A stretch of DNA of 64,000 nt, taken from the NCBI GenBank assembly GCA_963824345.1, contig CAWGOZ010000006.1, positions 124,001 through 188,000 on the forward strand, read 5' to 3'. This DNA is from Palsa-89 sp963824345 (GTDB lineage Bacteria; Acidobacteriota; Terriglobia; Bryobacterales; Bryobacteraceae). Below, one piece after another: positions 52,160-60,621 of the stretch; position 1 is the stretch's first letter, and each line of letters starts with the position of its first letter. The notes under the pieces are model-generated. The model was not told the origin of the DNA, did not search any database, and saw only the letters and a program-made list of their open reading frames with translations. Made by a program: the position numbers and the translations under genes.

Positions 52160-53392
52160 TCAGTCATCCGGCGAAGATCTCGCGGAAGTCGCAACGGCAG
52201 GCGTCAAGAACCAGCGAACCCTCGCGCGGTCGAAATTGGCCTTCAACCGCTGCGGCCAATCGGGGCGCATGCACGGGCGTTCCACTCCGCGGAAAAACAG
52301 CGCGCTCAAGGCCAGCACGAAGGGCGTGATCAAGACGAATTGAATCGCCAGACGCCACGCGAATGGATAGGCCGGAAAGACCCTCTCGGTGACCAGTCCG
52401 AGCGCGGCGATGAGATAGTTGTGGAGCAGATAGATGCTATAACACATTCCTCCAATGGTGGTGATCCAGGCGTTGGTGACAAAGCGGTTTACCGCCAGGC
52501 CGCGGAAAGCCGCCACATAGAGCGCCAGGATCAGCCAAGGCGCCGCCCACTCCGCCAGGCTCCCCGCTCGCACCAGCAAGGCCAGCAAGAGCGCCCAGCC
52601 AGCGACCGAGACCACATCCCAAAGCCAGTGGCCCTGCCGCCGGAGGCCGCCGGCGAGATGAATCTCCACCAGCAGAAAGCCTGCCAGGAAGTATTGCGCA
52701 TACCCCAGAAGCGAATGCTGGAGCGTCGCATTGCCGGAGACCAGCAGGCTGATTCCGGTCGCCAGCAACAACAAGCCCACTAGCAGGGAGCGGCGGACCG
52801 AAGCCCTGGAGGCGGCGAAAATCAAAGCTAACAAGGGCGCGAGGATATAGAACTGAATCTCGATCTCCAAGGACCAGGCCACTATATTGATTACACTCGG
52901 CGCCCCGAAGGCCAGATTGTGCAGGTAGAATATGCTGGCGAATAAATTGGGAAGCAGCTCCCTGGCTCCGCCCCGGCCCGCCATCACCTTGAGCGCGAAG
53001 AACAGCAACAAGCACGCGATATAGGGCGGCTCCAGCCTGGTGACGCGGCGCACAAAGTACTTCTTCAGCGGCACGCTCCGCTGGCGGTGCATATGGGCGG
53101 CGGCAAAGGGCAGCCCGAGGATGAATCCGCTGATCACGAAGAATAGCGGAACGCCGATGTTCAGAATCTGCGTGACCGAATAGAACCAGTGGCCCTGGAG
53201 CGCCAGATTTGCGCCCGTTGACGAGTGGCGCAAAACGTCACCCGCCAGATGATAGATGTACACCGAGAATATCGCGAGGAACCGCAATCCGTCGATCTCG
53301 GGAATGAACTGTCCGGACGACGTAATCCGGCGATACGACGCCAGAAAGCGTTCGGTGAACGACGGGGGCAATGCGTCCGGGGAAGATGGCAT
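52160..53392 (-). CDS. OafA-type membrane acyltransferase
   Basis: The 410 residues form an acyltransferase-3 protein with about ten membrane helices. The conserved N-terminal IPEIDGLRFLAIFSVYIYHL, with the catalytic His, and PLFFVISGFILGLPF are visible. RRVTRLEPPYIACLL is the typical Arg-rich first loop. Such enzymes O-acylate (usually acetylate) surface glycans. The frame is open to 53578, but the sequence before 53392 is not conserved and would overlap the following methyltransferase gene. It lies between a GT4 and a methyltransferase gene, in line with glycan decoration. Confidence 0.9.
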   Translation of the reverse strand: MPSSPDALPPSFTERFLASYRRITSSGQFIPEIDGLRFLAIFSVYIYHLAGDVLRHSSTGANLALQGHWFYSVTQILNIGVPLFFVISGFILGLPFAAAHMHRQRSVPLKKYFVRRVTRLEPPYIACLLLFFALKVMAGRGGARELLPNLFASIFYLHNLAFGAPSVINIVAWSLEIEIQFYILAPLLALIFAASRASVRRSLLVGLLLLATGISLLVSGNATLQHSLLGYAQYFLAGFLLVEIHLAGGLRRQGHWLWDVVSVAGWALLLALLVRAGSLAEWAAPWLILALYVAAFRGLAVNRFVTNAWITTIGGMCYSIYLLHNYLIAALGLVTERVFPAYPFAWRLAIQFVLITPFVLALSALFFRGVERPCMRPDWPQRLKANFDRARVRWFLTPAVATSARSSPDD

Positions 53393-53417
53393 ATATTCAG
53401 GCCCTAGGCGCTGGCCA

Positions 53418-54176
53418 TTAGCGGAGGGCTCTCCTCCTGCCGTATCTGTACACCCGCTTGAGAAAAAAGGCCGCGGCGCGCAGCTTGGAGTCGGCCGCGA
53501 CCAGCCATTCCGAATAGGGGCTGACGGTTTTAACGAAGTCCTCCAAAGACCTGGACGGTTCGTCGCCGTAAAGAACAACCTCCCGAAACGAGAAGCTGTC
53601 GTCCCAGAACAACCACTGCACCTCTTTCTCTTTCGGAAGACTCCGAACGAACTTGGCGGGCAACGAGAATTTCCAGTGGCTATGAATGGTATGAAATTTC
53701 ATGGTGAACGAGATCTCATTGCCGCGAATGTCGATCAGCCAGCGGTGATGCGAGAGTCCGACGATGCCGTCCTCCAAGCCCCGCGACGACTCCCAGATCC
53801 GGGACGGGATCTCAATGTAGCCGCGCTTGCCGATGCGAATCATCTCGGAGCAAACCCAAAGCGGGTCGCGGACATCCTCGAGCGTATGGGAACAGATTAC
53901 GTAATCGAGTTGCTTGTCGGCAAACGGGTAGGGCTCGCGAGAACAGATGTCGCGCTGAATCCAGGTTTCCTTGGTGAAGTATTCGACCGTGCCGCCGATC
54001 GGCGGTATAGGATTATTCTTGGCAAACGAGCGGTTGTAGTAACCGCGAGTTTCATAGGGAGCCAAGTCTACTACGTAGTTGGCGCGGTTAAAAGGATGGG
54101 CCCACGCGCCGATATCCAACACCACATCGGATGGCTGGAGCTGGGCCATGATGATGTCGGAATTCTTCTGCAACAT
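53418..54176 (-). CDS. Class I SAM-dependent methyltransferase
   Basis: The 252 residues begin MLQKNSDIIMAQLQPSDVVLD and contain the SAM motif VVLDIGAWAHPFNRA (a variant with Ala/Trp/Ala in place of GxGxG) and LDYVICSHTLEDVRDPLWV. A later section, GYIEIPSRIWESSRG, is typical of methyltransferases in O-antigen loci. The start has GGAG upstream. The frame extends to 54536, but that part overlaps gmd out of frame. Its substrate is probably a sugar of this glycan. It is 14 bases from the gmd stop. Confidence 0.82.
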   Translation of the reverse strand: MLQKNSDIIMAQLQPSDVVLDIGAWAHPFNRANYVVDLAPYETRGYYNRSFAKNNPIPPIGGTVEYFTKETWIQRDICSREPYPFADKQLDYVICSHTLEDVRDPLWVCSEMIRIGKRGYIEIPSRIWESSRGLEDGIVGLSHHRWLIDIRGNEISFTMKFHTIHSHWKFSLPAKFVRSLPKEKEVQWLFWDDSFSFREVVLYGDEPSRSLEDFVKTVSPYSEWLVAADSKLRAAAFFLKRVYRYGRRRALR

Positions 54177-54190
54177 TTCGAGTCTCCGGC

Positions 54191-55198
54191 CTAAGCTCGC
54201 CTGAGAACGGGTTTGGGATTGGACGCCGCTCCCAGCGCGGCTAGATCGGCACGCACCATTTCCTGGATCAAGCCGGCAAAATCCACCCGGGGTTGCCACT
54301 TCAAAACGGAGTGCGCCTTGGAGGCGTCGCCGATCAACAGATCGACTTCGGCCGGACGATAGACGGTTTGATCGATGTTTACATGGTCCTTGTAATCGAG
54401 ACCGGCTTCGGAGAACGCTAGCTCGCACAACTCCCGCACGCTGTGCGTCTTGCCGGTGGCAACCACATAGTCGTCGGCAACCGGTTGCTGGAGCATCCGA
54501 TGCATGGCCTCGACATAGTCTCGGGCGTGGCCCCAATCCCGCTTGGCGTCCAAATTTCCCAACCGCACTTCGGAAGCCAGCCCGGCCTTGATTCTCGCCA
54601 CCCCGTTGGTGACCTTCCGGCTAACGAATTCCAGGCCGCGCCGGGGGCTCTCGTGATTGAAAAGAATCCCATTGCAGCAGAACATTCCGTACGCCTCGCG
54701 ATAGTTCACGGCCAGTTGAAAGCCGGCGCATTTGCTGATGCCGTACGGGCTGCGGGGATGGAACGGCGTGCTCTCACGCTGCGGCGTCTCGCGCACCTTG
54801 CCGAACATTTCGCTGGAACCCGCGAAATAGAACTTACATTTGGGTTGCAGTTCGCGCAGCGCCGCCAGCACGTAGTGCGTGCCGTTGATGTTGGTGGACA
54901 TGGTGGAGAAGCCGTCGGCGAAGCTCTCCGCCACAAAACTCTGCGCCGCCAGATGGTAGCATTCGTCGTACTGTTCCCGGCTGATGACGTGGAAGATGCT
55001 GGGGTAGCTGTCGAGACTGGCGGGATGAATCTTGATCTTGTCCAGGATCCCTCGCAGCCGGCTCAAGTGGTGCTCGGGCTGTTCCAGCGCCACGCGCCGG
55101 ACGATGCCATGCACCTCATAGTCCTGACCCAGTAAATATTCAGCCAGGTAGCTGCCATCCTGCCCCGTGATTCCGGTAATGAGCGCCTTTTTCTTCAC
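54191..55198 (-). CDS. gmd: GDP-mannose 4,6-dehydratase
   Basis: The 335 residues form an extended short-chain dehydrogenase. NADP-binding ALITGITGQDGSYLAEYLL, ECYHLAAQSFVAESF, the FAGSSEMFGKV motif and the catalytic YGISK are all visible. GMD makes GDP-4-keto-6-deoxymannose, precursor of GDP-fucose, GDP-rhamnose and related sugars. No separate fcl-type reductase is evident in this window, so the final sugar is unknown. The GTG start overlaps the preceding gene's stop (GTGA). A reading frame back to 55540 is only shadow. Confidence 0.95.
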   Translation of the reverse strand: MKKKALITGITGQDGSYLAEYLLGQDYEVHGIVRRVALEQPEHHLSRLRGILDKIKIHPASLDSYPSIFHVISREQYDECYHLAAQSFVAESFADGFSTMSTNINGTHYVLAALRELQPKCKFYFAGSSEMFGKVRETPQRESTPFHPRSPYGISKCAGFQLAVNYREAYGMFCCNGILFNHESPRRGLEFVSRKVTNGVARIKAGLASEVRLGNLDAKRDWGHARDYVEAMHRMLQQPVADDYVVATGKTHSVRELCELAFSEAGLDYKDHVNIDQTVYRPAEVDLLIGDASKAHSVLKWQPRVDFAGLIQEMVRADLAALGAASNPKPVLRRA

Positions 55199-56403
55199 TC
55201 GATTTGCGGGCCCGGCTGGACGGCTGCCTCTGGCACCGCACTGATGGCTGCCTGCCGCGACTGGCCGGCGATCCAGCGATAGTAGTCTCCATACTGTTGT
55301 GCAATGGTAGCCACGGAATAGCGGGTGGCGCGCGCCAAGCCGAGTTGTTTCAATTCCTCTCGCCTTTGAGGACTGTCCAGCAGTTGCCCGATCGCCGCCG
55401 CCCAACCCGCCACATCCGCCTCCGCGACCACTTCGCCCGCATCGCCGATGACGAAGGGAATTTCTCCGGAATCGCTCCCAATCACCGGCACCCCGCTCGC
55501 AAACGCTTCGGTAATCATCCGGCCGAATTGCTCTCGCCAATTCTTCATGCTTTGGCTGGGCGCCACCAGCAGGTCCATCGACGCCAGGTAGCGTGGTACT
55601 TCCGCATGCTTAACGAGCTTGACCCGGACGCGGGATGACCAGCCCTTTTTGGCGGCCCATTCCTGAATTTTGTCCTGATACTCGCCGCTTCCAAGCAGTA
55701 GCAGGCTCCATGGCCGCGAGCCGCCGACCTGCTCCATGGCCTGCATCAGAACATCCATACCCTTGGCTCGAGTGAGCCTGCCCACAAAGCCGATGACCGG
55801 CGTTTGCAATCCTAACTCCGCCAGCACCTGGGACCGTTCTGCCGGCGCTGACGGCTGAAATGCCGCCAAGTCCACCGCCAGGTTCAGGACCCTGCCGGTA
55901 TCCTTGGGAAAACCTTTCTTTAACATCGCCTCAAACACCAAGCTGGCGCCGGCGATCCAGCCTTGTGCGCGGGCCAGCACAACACGCTCGAAGTGACCGA
56001 AAGGCGGCGGATAACGCTTCACATAGCTTTGGGCCGTGCGAAAACAAAATCTGGCCGGGCTGTCCTGCAAGGCCTTGGCAATTTGATAGCCCGCGAATAC
56101 ATAGGGCTCCTCCCAGGCATGCACGACGTCAAACTCACCCTCGCGGATCAGCGCTTGGAGCGCCGCCCCATCGTAGCGGAAGATGTGGACGAACCGGCTG
56201 AATCTGGTATCCAACGGCACCAATCGCAGCGGCGATCCGGACGGTTCCGGCTCCAAGACAATGGGCCGCAAGTCCCCATGGTAGAAGCTCGGCGCCGCAA
56301 CCGTGACATCGAACTCCGGATCGCGGGCCACTTCCCGGACCAATGCCCGGTTCATTGCCACGCAGTAGGAGTGACCGATCGTCAGGATGCGGAGACGCTT
56401 CAT
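55195..56403 (-). CDS. Glycosyltransferase family 4
   Basis: The 402-residue protein starts MKRLRILTIGHSYCVAMNR, and has FDVVHAWEEPYVFAG in the N-terminal half, then the GT4 motif VGRLTRAKGMDVLMQAMEQV and EQFGRMITEAFASGVPVIGS, where the E-x7-E-type residues lie. It overlaps the FkbM gene (ATGA) and gmd (GTGA), so translation is coupled along the operon. The long leader before 56403 is shadow. The donor is possibly a GDP-sugar made by GMD, but this is not shown by sequence. Confidence 0.93.
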   Translation of the reverse strand: MKRLRILTIGHSYCVAMNRALVREVARDPEFDVTVAAPSFYHGDLRPIVLEPEPSGSPLRLVPLDTRFSRFVHIFRYDGAALQALIREGEFDVVHAWEEPYVFAGYQIAKALQDSPARFCFRTAQSYVKRYPPPFGHFERVVLARAQGWIAGASLVFEAMLKKGFPKDTGRVLNLAVDLAAFQPSAPAERSQVLAELGLQTPVIGFVGRLTRAKGMDVLMQAMEQVGGSRPWSLLLLGSGEYQDKIQEWAAKKGWSSRVRVKLVKHAEVPRYLASMDLLVAPSQSMKNWREQFGRMITEAFASGVPVIGSDSGEIPFVIGDAGEVVAEADVAGWAAAIGQLLDSPQRREELKQLGLARATRYSVATIAQQYGDYYRWIAGQSRQAAISAVPEAAVQPGPQIE

Positions 56404-57275
56404 GGAAGCGCAGCCTTTTCCGCCGGCTTGACCAACTCCAGCAGGTCGAGCCGCTCGCGTGGAACCGCGACGATATTGGCGTCCCAAGTAACGTCATGCA
56501 CCGCGATCGAACTCCCCAGCACGGCGTATTTGTATTCTAAACGGTCTAATACCGCAGCGACCGCAGCATTGGTTCCGTGCAGCTCGATGACCAGAATGGG
56601 GCGTGCAGCGGTAAGAGTGGCCCAGGCTCCCTCCAGCGCTTCTGCTTCCGCGCCTTCGATGTCCATCTGGATAAGGTCCGGACGAGGGAGCCCACCTGGG
56701 ACGCAAAGGGAGTCCAGCGTCCGCACTTCCACTGCGATCTGACCGGAAGCCTGTTGGGGTGGTTTGCCGACCGTCGAAAGCATGCCCCAGGTGGGCTCGT
56801 CGGAGGTGTTAAAAACATCGGTTCGATTGGAGCCGCCTAGCGCTTCGCAACGAACCGCGATGTTGGAAAACCCATTTCGGCTGGCATTGTACTCAATCTG
56901 CCGGGCGTTCTCCGGGAGCGGCTCGAAACAAACTACCTGGCCCTCGGCACCGATAAGCCGCGCCGCGATGACCGCAAAAAAACCGACATTGGCTCCGACG
57001 TCGTAATAGACCATCCCCGGCCGTAACACTTTGGCCAGCAATTCCTGCACCTCGGGTTCATGATTTCCCAGAATAAAAGCGCTGTGGGAACCGGCCACGT
57101 TAAATTCTAAGCCTTGCCCGACGCCGCGAAGAATCACTGCATCCCGCCCTTTGACCCAGGACGCGCCCCATCCCAAGATCCGGCGCAGTGTCCGGCTCCG
57201 ATATTGATTATGCGACAGGTATCGAAGCACCGGCGGGGGGACGGCGGCCAGGATCGCGTTCCCAAGACGATTCAT
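56400..57275 (-). CDS. FkbM-family methyltransferase
   Basis: The 291 residues show FkbM features: YYDVGANVGFFAVIAARLIG as SAM motif, VCFEPLPENARQIEYN and DLIQMDIEGAEAEALEG. FkbM proteins O-methylate sugars or polyketides. It overlaps the following GT4 gene by an ATGA. Together with the disrupted FkbM gene at 58578-59335 there are two of this family within 3 kb, so O-methylated sugars are likely in the glycan. Confidence 0.9.
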   Translation of the reverse strand: MNRLGNAILAAVPPPVLRYLSHNQYRSRTLRRILGWGASWVKGRDAVILRGVGQGLEFNVAGSHSAFILGNHEPEVQELLAKVLRPGMVYYDVGANVGFFAVIAARLIGAEGQVVCFEPLPENARQIEYNASRNGFSNIAVRCEALGGSNRTDVFNTSDEPTWGMLSTVGKPPQQASGQIAVEVRTLDSLCVPGGLPRPDLIQMDIEGAEAEALEGAWATLTAARPILVIELHGTNAAVAAVLDRLEYKYAVLGSSIAVHDVTWDANIVAVPRERLDLLELVKPAEKAALP

Positions 57276-57359
57276 CTTAATCCCGCTTTCCCGGGCGTCG
57301 CCGTGCGCGGGCGCCCGATCATGCCAGGCTGGTTCATATCGTGACCTATTTTCATAACT

Positions 57360-58577
57360 TTATGACGGCGCTGCCCAGCCGCTGCCGTTGCAGACGCGCC
57401 CATATACAACTATCGTCTGATTCGCGTTTTCGGTCCAGGTGTAACCTTGGGCATGTTGGCGGGCGCTGACCCGCCGTCGTTCCCAGGCTTCCGGAGACGT
57501 TTCACGCTCCCGCAGCAGACCGATCACCGTTTCAGCCCACCTCTCGACATCGCCGACGGAACAGTATTCCGCCGCCGTCCCTCCGGCTTCGCGCAGCGGC
57601 GCGATGTCGCTCGCCACCACCGGGCAGCCGCACGCCATGGCCTCGATTACCGGCAAGCCGAAACCTTCGGCGTCGGATGTTTGCAGCACCAGGGCTGCCC
57701 GCCGATACACGGCAGCCAGCTGCTCTGAGGTCAACCGCGGCGACTGAACGATCTTGCTCCTCACACCCAGCTCATCGGCCAGTAGCGCTTGCTCGGCCGT
57801 GAGATCGCCGCCTACCCGCAGGAGCCGGAGGCCGGGGTACTGGGAGAGCACCCGCGCGAAGACCCGCAACAGGATGTCTATCCTTTTGCGCCGGATCGTA
57901 CTGCCGACATGCAGCAGGTAGGGCGCCGCGCCGGGACGCACCGCGTCCTCGGCCGGGTCGAGGGGTTCGAAAAAGACCGGATCCGCCCCCGGACGAATCA
58001 CAGTGACCCGGTCCGCGGAGAACAGACCATGGCGCAGCAGATTCGCTTTCGTGAAGGCGCTGGGGCAGATCACCTGCGAGGCTCCGAGAAACCCATCCAG
58101 CGTCCTCTGGGCCATGGCTCGAAACCAGCGCGGCCGGGGGTCCGATTCCGGCTCCAGCAGGCAATTGAACGTGTCCAGATCGTGGCAGGTGACCACGGTC
58201 TTTTCGGCCGGCAGATCGAGGATCAATTGGGAGTAACTGTGATCGACCAGATGGAACAGATCGAAGCGGGCAGCGCGTTTCTTGAGCCAGACTGGATAGT
58301 CATGAAAGCGGTTCAGCAGACGATCCGCGTTGCGGAACAATCCGCCGCGCCCCAAGCCTGGAATCTTCGAGAAACGAGAATGCCAGGATGGTCGTAATTG
58401 TTCCACATCGATCGCGGAGGCGTGCTCGGCCAGGAAGCGCTGACAAAGCATGTCACCGAACAGGTCCATACTCGGCCACCGCTCTTCCAGGAAGTCACAG
58501 ATCAGCGCGAGCTTTAACGGGGAACTATTACGGGTTATGTTCTGCTCCAGCCTGGCTTCCTTGAGGGTCACGGCCAC
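57360..58577 (-). CDS. Glycosyltransferase family 4
   Basis: The 405 residues have a GT-B layout with VVTCHDLDTFNCLL in the N-terminal domain, then HVGSTIRRKRIDILLRVFAR and EGFGLPVIEAMACGCPVVAS, the GT4 nucleotide-sugar site. The start is a GTG directly adjoining the stop of the FkbM-type gene upstream. The 84-base gap before the next FkbM gene is one of the few in this operon. Donor and acceptor are unknown. Confidence 0.92.
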   Translation of the reverse strand: MAVTLKEARLEQNITRNSSPLKLALICDFLEERWPSMDLFGDMLCQRFLAEHASAIDVEQLRPSWHSRFSKIPGLGRGGLFRNADRLLNRFHDYPVWLKKRAARFDLFHLVDHSYSQLILDLPAEKTVVTCHDLDTFNCLLEPESDPRPRWFRAMAQRTLDGFLGASQVICPSAFTKANLLRHGLFSADRVTVIRPGADPVFFEPLDPAEDAVRPGAAPYLLHVGSTIRRKRIDILLRVFARVLSQYPGLRLLRVGGDLTAEQALLADELGVRSKIVQSPRLTSEQLAAVYRRAALVLQTSDAEGFGLPVIEAMACGCPVVASDIAPLREAGGTAAEYCSVGDVERWAETVIGLLRERETSPEAWERRRVSARQHAQGYTWTENANQTIVVYGRVCNGSGWAAPS

Positions 58578-58784
58578 CTAGATCGGCTGCCTGGTGGCAA
58601 CCAGGGCGCCGTTGAATCGTTCACCCTCGCTAATGGTGCTTTCAAAGCCCGCGCGCGAGAGGTGTTCTTGCAGGGAACGCGGATTCGTCTGGGCGTTAAT
58701 ATTGTGGAATTCCATCTCAATATGCTTAATGCGGCACAGAACCTCCGGGGGCGCCTTCAGCACGATGTCCCACTCCGCGCCCTC
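58578..58784 (-). pseudogene. Displaced C-terminal part of an FkbM methyltransferase
   Basis: In this frame the sequence reads EGAEWDIVLKAPPEVLCRIK and on to FNGALVATRQPI, the proper end of an FkbM domain. It lacks its own start. It joins the upstream frame at KMD, where one base seems to be missing near 58785 (expected KMD-C-EGAE). Restoring one base gives a continuous protein of about 252 residues. Confidence 0.78.
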
Positions 58785-59335
58785 CAGTCCATTTTCAGGT
58801 AGTCCACTTGCACGATCCAGCGATCTTCGAGGAAGCGCTCCAGTGAGATGGAGGGGACCTTTTCAATCCTCGCGCTGGCATCTCGAAAATGGATACTCGA
58901 AAACACGCCAGCGATGGACAACTCGCACTCTCCATTTTCGCCGGCCATCGCGAGCCGTTCGGCAACGATATTGCCGGCATTGTTTAACTCGATATTGCGG
59001 CGCAGCAAGTCAAAGTTGTTCTGAACCGGTTCCAGCGCGTACACCACCGCGGCCCGCCGGCTGGCCGCGAGACTGAAAGCCCCGATATTTGCTCCCACGT
59101 CCACAACCACCGAACCTTCCGGCACCTCGCTGTAGCAGCCCAGAACATTCACTTCCGTGATCGCGGCCCGGTCCGAGGTGTGCGGGCGAATCCAAAATCG
59201 CAGCCCGTTCCTCAAAACTAGAACTCCTTCGCGATCCGAGAGTCGGCTCCAGAGAAAATAGATCCAGTTCCGATATACCAGGGGTGCGCGCATGGCGGTC
59301 TTGCTTACGTTGCCCACGTAAGAGCCTAGCACCAT
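58757..59335 (-). CDS. FkbM-family methyltransferase, frameshifted at its 3' end
   Basis: The first about 180 residues read normally: VLGSYVGNVSKTAMR, then VVDVGANIGAFSLAASR with the SAM motif, YALEPVQNNFDLLRRNIELN and VDYLKMD. The frame then gives WRARSGTSC and stops. The conserved continuation EGAEWDIV lies in the next frame. A one-base loss near 58785 is the simplest explanation, either a mutation or a sequencing error. The ATG at 59335 has GGAAG upstream. If real, the enzyme loses its acceptor-binding end. Confidence 0.78.
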   Translation of the reverse strand: MVLGSYVGNVSKTAMRAPLVYRNWIYFLWSRLSDREGVLVLRNGLRFWIRPHTSDRAAITEVNVLGCYSEVPEGSVVVDVGANIGAFSLAASRRAAVVYALEPVQNNFDLLRRNIELNNAGNIVAERLAMAGENGECELSIAGVFSSIHFRDASARIEKVPSISLERFLEDRWIVQVDYLKMDWRARSGTSC

Positions 59336-59361
59336 GCACTTCCAACGAACCGACGACAGTG

Positions 59362-60621
59362 TCAAGATTTGCTCCTTGCCCAATCTGTGATCTCGAGCCT
59401 TGCGCTGTTCGGATCGTGGGTCGCGGAGCCAGGATGTTCTCCCACCGCTAAGATGGATTCCAGTTGAGCGAGGTGAGCCTCCAGACCAAACTTCTTGGAC
59501 ATCTCCCAAGCGCCCGCGCGTAGCTTCTCGTAATGAATGGGGTCGGCGAATGCTCGCTCGATTGCTTCCGCCAACCCTTCGACGGTCGGTGGATTTCCCG
59601 CCGCTAGTTCGCCGGACTGCCCCGGAATCAACCAGTCTGGAATTCCGCCCACGGCAAACCCCACGGCCGGCACGCCGAAACACGCAGCCTCCACACCCAC
59701 CATGCCGAATGGCTCGGGCCACAGACTGGGAACTACGATCAGATCGGCCTGTCGCATCAAATCCGCTCTCCGCCGATTGTCGACCCAGCCGGAAAATTCC
59801 ACGGTCAAGCCAAGGTGCCGGGCCAATTCCTCGAGTTGTGCGCGCTCAGGGCCGTCCCCGGCAATCGTCAGGGTCAGAGGGCGCTCCAATCTGACGGCCG
59901 CCAACGGCATGGCTCGGAGCAGATGGCTTATACCCTTGACATCCACCAGCCGTCCGACAAATAAGAGACGGTAGCCCAGGGTTTTCGGCTGCGGCGCGGC
60001 AGCGCCGGCCGAGTTGCCTTCGATCGGTAGCGGAACCAGGTGCAGCCGATCGGCAGACACTCCGTTTTGCTGGAATTCGCGGTACATATGCCGGCTAGCC
60101 ACCAGCACCGCCTGATAGCTGGAGAGCCTCGCGTTCCGTTTGGATTCGATCTGGAAACGCTGCCACATGGTTTGCGGGTTCAAACCGCCGCAACGCCGCG
60201 GGTAGTAAAGGGCCAGACAGGCCGCGCCAAATTGGCGTGCGCACGGCTCCAGCCGAGGCCAGGCGTGACACTTTCGCCCGCTGACACAAGTTCCGTAGTA
60301 GGTATGCGCGAACAACGCCGACGGGTACGCATCCAGCAGCGAGAGTTCCAGAGCGCCGTCATCCAGACCGTGCACGTATACCACATCCGGCGCCCAAGCC
60401 TGGAGCGAGCGCAACACGGTGTCCACGCCCAGTTCCATCGAACACCAGGAGGACAAGCTACTGGCTTCGGACTCGATCCCTTCCTCCATCGCATTGGACG
60501 GATATTCGTACAGCAGGCCGACGGAATGCCCGCGCGACTGCAGGTTGGGGATCAGCGATTGCAGATACTTCTCGACTCCACCCAGCAACTGGCGGCTGTA
60601 GGTGGCTATAAGAATACGCAC
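59362..60621 (-). CDS. Glycosyltransferase family 4
   Basis: The 419-residue protein starts VRILIATYSRQLLGGVEKYL (GTG start at 60621), has VVYVHGLDDGALELS, and a cysteine-rich loop at about 120-150 with CVSGRKCHAW and CARQFGAACLALYYPRRCGG, which is frequent in a GT4 subgroup. The C-terminal half has VGRLVDVKGISHLLRAM and PEPFGMVGVEAACFGVPAVG. It overlaps the preceding GT gene by 16 bases. The long frame before 60621 is out-of-frame overlap. The sugar is unknown. Confidence 0.9.
   Translation of the reverse strand: MRILIATYSRQLLGGVEKYLQSLIPNLQSRGHSVGLLYEYPSNAMEEGIESEASSLSSWCSMELGVDTVLRSLQAWAPDVVYVHGLDDGALELSLLDAYPSALFAHTYYGTCVSGRKCHAWPRLEPCARQFGAACLALYYPRRCGGLNPQTMWQRFQIESKRNARLSSYQAVLVASRHMYREFQQNGVSADRLHLVPLPIEGNSAGAAAPQPKTLGYRLLFVGRLVDVKGISHLLRAMPLAAVRLERPLTLTIAGDGPERAQLEELARHLGLTVEFSGWVDNRRRADLMRQADLIVVPSLWPEPFGMVGVEAACFGVPAVGFAVGGIPDWLIPGQSGELAAGNPPTVEGLAEAIERAFADPIHYEKLRAGAWEMSKKFGLEAHLAQLESILAVGEHPGSATHDPNSARLEITDWARSKS

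Noticed and set aside
53418..54536. Longer form of the methyltransferase gene
   Set aside because: The part before 54176 overlaps gmd out of frame and has no methyltransferase sequence.
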